In this document: positions 60,373-64,000 of the stretch, piece after piece
Layout: every line of letters begins with the position of its first letter
Numbering within the stretch: position 1 is the first letter of the stretch
Assembly: GCF_012489685.1 (NCBI RefSeq)
Contig: NC_080041.1
Coordinates: 37,933,780-37,997,779, forward strand
Reading direction: 5' to 3'
Length of the DNA: 64,000 nt
DNA from: Lotus japonicus
Taxonomy: Eukaryota > Streptophyta > Magnoliopsida > Fabales > Fabaceae
The notes under the pieces: generated by a model
Told to the model about the DNA's origin: nothing
Seen by the model: only the letters and a program-made list of their open reading frames with translations
Databases searched by the model: none
Program-made: the position numbers and the translations under genes

Positions 60373-63300
60373 TGTAAGACCCAAGTTTTTTTTTAAGCTT
60401 ATGCTAAGTGAATAAAGTCTTATTCACGATTAGGGTTGATGTATCGTGAAGGGAAACCTGAACTAGAGTTTACCAAATGAAATAAATTTATGAAGGAGAA
60501 AGTTCAAGAAAAGTTCAAGGATTGCATTATGATCGATAAAAGTTATAGCACGAACGTTTTACGCTTAAACCTAGGTCAGAAACCCTAGTATATAGCTAAT
60601 TTTCACTTTTAGGCACGACGGAAGTTAATTCCAAAAATCTTCAGAGAAATGTTAGAACTTCTCTTTTTCCATATATCACAATCGTTTCGAGGCGAAACTC
60701 TAGGATCTACGAACGTCCGATTCCAATCATCGGAAGTTTGCCGAAACCGAATCCCTGGTATTTCAAAACCCTAGAATTTCTCGACTATGGGGACTTTATC
60801 TATTCAGAGCTTCAAATGAATATTCTACACGCGTACACCTATTTCTCTTGATGATTTCAATCTTTCTTCCGAAGGAAGTTTTCTATTCCGACATTCGATG
60901 CAAAAAGCAACTTATCGGGTAAAATAGTTTTATACCGACTATGCATTAGTTGCCAAAAATACAAGGAGACCTCTTTATAGTTTTGGAATTCTTTCGCCAA
61001 AACATATCTATTAATTCACGGAGAATGACGCCGGAAAAATCAGATTCGCGAAACTTTCATTTTACCGCGTTTCGCCAACCTCTATATATAGCCAAGAAAT
61101 GAGAAAAAAACAAATATCTTACCCATTTCATCCAAGGAGGCCGCGAGTTTGAGAGGAGAGGAGGAGAAGAAGATTTTGTTCAATCCTTGCTTGATCGTTG
61201 ATTAATCAGTTGCTGCTTCAAGGTTTCGAGGTATAGTCGCTAATCCTTACCTCTGATCGCTTTTTCCATAGCTTTTCTGTAGAGTTTTCTGAGTGGATAG
61301 TTTATGGGTTTTTGCAAAACTATCCTGAATCTTTCATTTCTGATTCTAAACCTCTTCTATATGTGCCCAAGATCACTTCTGCCGGATTAGATTTTCCGTT
61401 ATGTCGCCGGAATTCCGCCGGAATCAATTTGAACCTAAAATACCCATTTTTGGAGTTTTTGGTGTAAAGCTTCAACCTTTAGGCTGAAAACTATCGCCTT
61501 AGCTTAGTGCTAGTAGGATTAGTTGTCATAAACGTCGTTGGTGACGTCCCTGCAAAATTTTATTTTTGGGATTTCAGTTTTGAAAATCCTAAGTTAAAAA
61601 TCATGACCAAAATACCCCTGCGACAGTTTTTGATCCGATAATTTTTCCGAGTTCAAAATACCCTTAGTTACGGCTTATGAAAGCATATGAACCAAGTTTG
61701 ATCGAAGAAAAATCGAGCCCCATAATTACCTAAAGTGGCCGAGCCCTATTAAGGGGGAGGAGGAAAATTTCCTTTTCCGAAAACTTGTCTTTCGCGCTAG
61801 ATTATCGTACCTTAGAGTATAGATTACTTTGTGTAACCTTAGTAAGTATCGATAACTTAGTTCTCGATAGATTCTGATAGTATTTCTGTGACTTTGCTTT
61901 AAAGGAACTTTTGAGGAATTTCCTGAGGAGCAACGCTTTGCTTGTGAGGAAGAGTTAGAAGATAATCCTGGAGAATCTGCAGGTGAGGGCTTCTCACAGA
62001 ATCTCTAGTTAATGCTTAGGGTCGATGTTTCGACATTGTTTACTGTTTATGCACTGGAATTGTGTGTGATTGGAAAATGTTTTCTGAGGCTTCGGCTGAC
62101 AATGTAGATGATTCATCTACTGAATGTTTTTGAGATTGTCTTACATGCTATGTGCTATGTGGGTAATCTAGGATGTGTGGTGCATGCTTTATATGCTAAG
62201 TGCTAAGTGTTTATGATGCGATTTATTGATATATGACATGTTGTTGATTGTGATGATTTAAATATGCTCTGTACTGGAATCTGAGATTCTGAATGGTGAG
62301 AATAGCGGGCAGGTCATGCCGATTTTATTTTGAGAGTTTTGAGAAAGTTTGATAGGACGAACGAGGTTCGGGCCTTAGTTCTGTTTAGTGGATCGAGACA
62401 TCCTCTGGAAGCGACTTGGGATTGGGAGATCCTGCAAATGTATAAGACTTGCGATAAGACAAAATGGAATCTATTTTATAAAGAAAATTCATAAGACCTT
62501 AAATAACCTCAAAATCTTTAAGTAATGATAACAACCTCGAAGGAAGGCATTGGAAGTAAAATCATAGTTTTGGAAAAACGAGGAGTGTCGTCGGATCCAA
62601 GTGTTGAGGAGTTTGGTAAGTTCTGAGTATGTTGGTACTCCTTCGCTCGTTGAGCAGTTTTTTAGCCATCCAAGGGATGAGCCGAGAAGCTTCACTGAGG
62701 CGTGAGACCTTGTGAATGCGGGATACTCCACTGAGGCGTGAGACCTTGTGGAAAGCATGGAACTCCACTGAGGCGTGAGACCTTGTGAGAGCATGAAACT
62801 TCACTGAAGCGTGAGACTTCGTGAGAGTATTGATGACCCGAAGAGTCATCGTGAGTGGTTGCACTCATTTTATGATTATTGTATTTTGTCGCAGAATCGA
62901 CTTTACCTTAGGGTAAGCTTTTAGAGACATTAATTTAGCTAGAACACGTGGCGACGTGTCGAGTGAGGTCGGAGACGTTGGTTGGCTAATCACTGCATTG
63001 CATGCACTCATTAAGTGGTTTAAACACGGCGAGATACCGGACCACGGCGGATTCCAAAATTGGTTATAAGACCAGGATTTCCGCGTAAGAGCGCTGCTAG
63101 GTGACTCTTAGTAGCAGACCGAAATGGCAGGCCTTCGGGTTTTATGCTGATCTGGCTACATGATGATGTTGGAGTAAGAGGCATCACGGGCCGAAATGGT
63201 CCCACCGTGGCTGGTGTTAGGGCTGATCCGATGATGTCCATCCGTTCCGGAATGCATATTGGTTGACTGGGTTAACCTGCATTGCATATCATGCAACATA

Positions 63301-64000
63301 CATACTAATTTAGTTGTCGAGTGTGATTGTTATTTGTCAATCCTATTTGGAACATGTTAATTGTTATTATTGCTATTAAGTTCATTATGGAATATGCAAC
63401 CCTAGGATGTTATCCCTAGCTATAAGCCTAAGTGGCTATTCTCTTATCTATATCTATTGGTGCTATTATTTACGTAATTCTTTGGAGTTGACCCTCGCGT
63501 CTTCTGTGTGTGCTTTGGGGGACAAACGCCCTTTGTCAGATGTCCACGGCGGACTAGATCATGATGGTTCACCCTTCGGGGGGAACTAGAGTTGAGATAC
63601 TGGAACAGGAGCGCATCGCGGTAGCGAGAGGAGGACGGATGGTGTACTTAGACTAGGTCGTTCTGAATTCATATTCGAACGACGATCATGCTAGCATGTA
63701 GGTTTTAGTGCTGGTGTGAGCTCCTCGAGATGGGATTAGTGTAGGAGTAGAGTCTTAGCTCTGAACATCATTTGTTTTCTTTGGGGACAGGGTAGTTTCC
63801 CACCTATAGCTTTTTGTGTGGTTTCTTTACGGGAATCACAGAGAGTTGGTTGGACTTAGGAGGTCTTGTTTCAGGCCAATGGGCCAGCTTATTCCCAGTT
63901 TTGAGGGATAGTGTTGCGGACACTTACCTTTAGATTTGGTTTGTACATTTTGCCTACGGGCGCTACTTTTCTTATTACCCGTCACTGGAGGTTTACTCGT
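60373..64000 (+). mobile_element. LTR copy C of the 3.6 kb family (cut by window edge)
   Basis: Starts TGTAAGACCCAAG after ATATT (60368-60372) and follows copy B throughout, including the TATA box (TATATATAG, 61083-61091) and 'ttcgccaa'-'cctctatatatagcc' region. By comparison with copy B about 180 bp remain beyond the window. Whether it is a solo LTR or the 5' LTR of a complete element cannot be told from here. Confidence 0.88.
62640..62835. repeat. Minisatellite in LTR copy C (~36 bp x 4)
   Basis: CACTGA(G/A)GCGTGAGAC recurs at 62693, 62729, 62766 and 62802. It lies immediately left of the 'gtcgcagaatcga' block, as the 79 bp repeat does in copy B. Confidence 0.88.

Overview
This is a 64 kb stretch of nuclear plant DNA: AT-rich, with GT-AG introns and decayed transposons typical of flowering plants. 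The families (bHLH93/ICE-like factor, plant LINEs with RNase H, RPA/Pif1 Helitrons) fit a eudicot. A legume is my guess from general look only. I found no bacterial, organellar, rRNA, tRNA or CRISPR features.

One gene looks intact: a four-exon, minus-strand bHLH transcription factor gene (27318-29099, 332 aa). Other gene-like pieces are fragments: an ATP synthase delta-like fragment (about 7.55 kb), a C2-domain piece of phospholipase D alpha (20.6-21.4 kb) and several unidentified coding-like relics around it.

Most of the rest is mobile DNA, and many insertions can be delimited to the base by target-site duplications (TSDs). Left part (1-16 kb): an LTR with its primer-binding site, a Helitron-like block with inverted ends, a Harbinger-type MITE, a LINE, a 3.64 kb solo LTR inside a SINE, a long-armed Mutator-type MITE, and two truncated LINEs. 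Middle (17-30 kb): gene relics ending at a Helitron 3' terminus, a LINE, then the bHLH gene. Next (29.6-41 kb): a 6.98 kb Helitron carrying RPA-like and Pif1-helicase relics, starting 495 bp upstream of the bHLH start codon; a TIR element; tandem SINEs; and a 1.37 kb reverse-strand Helitron. Right part (41-64 kb): LTR remnants, two more LINEs with perfect TSDs, and a nested locus in which a tandem array of ~215 bp units was split by a 3.65 kb solo LTR and by a LINE that retains only ORF1 (RRM domain). A third copy of the same long LTR runs off the right edge.

There is no sign of a new multi-gene system. The most interesting signals are structural: a family of 3.6 kb LTRs whose copies each carry a different minisatellite at about the same internal position, seven Helitron-type termini in one window, an ORF1-only LINE, and a Helitron placed in the upstream region of the only intact gene.
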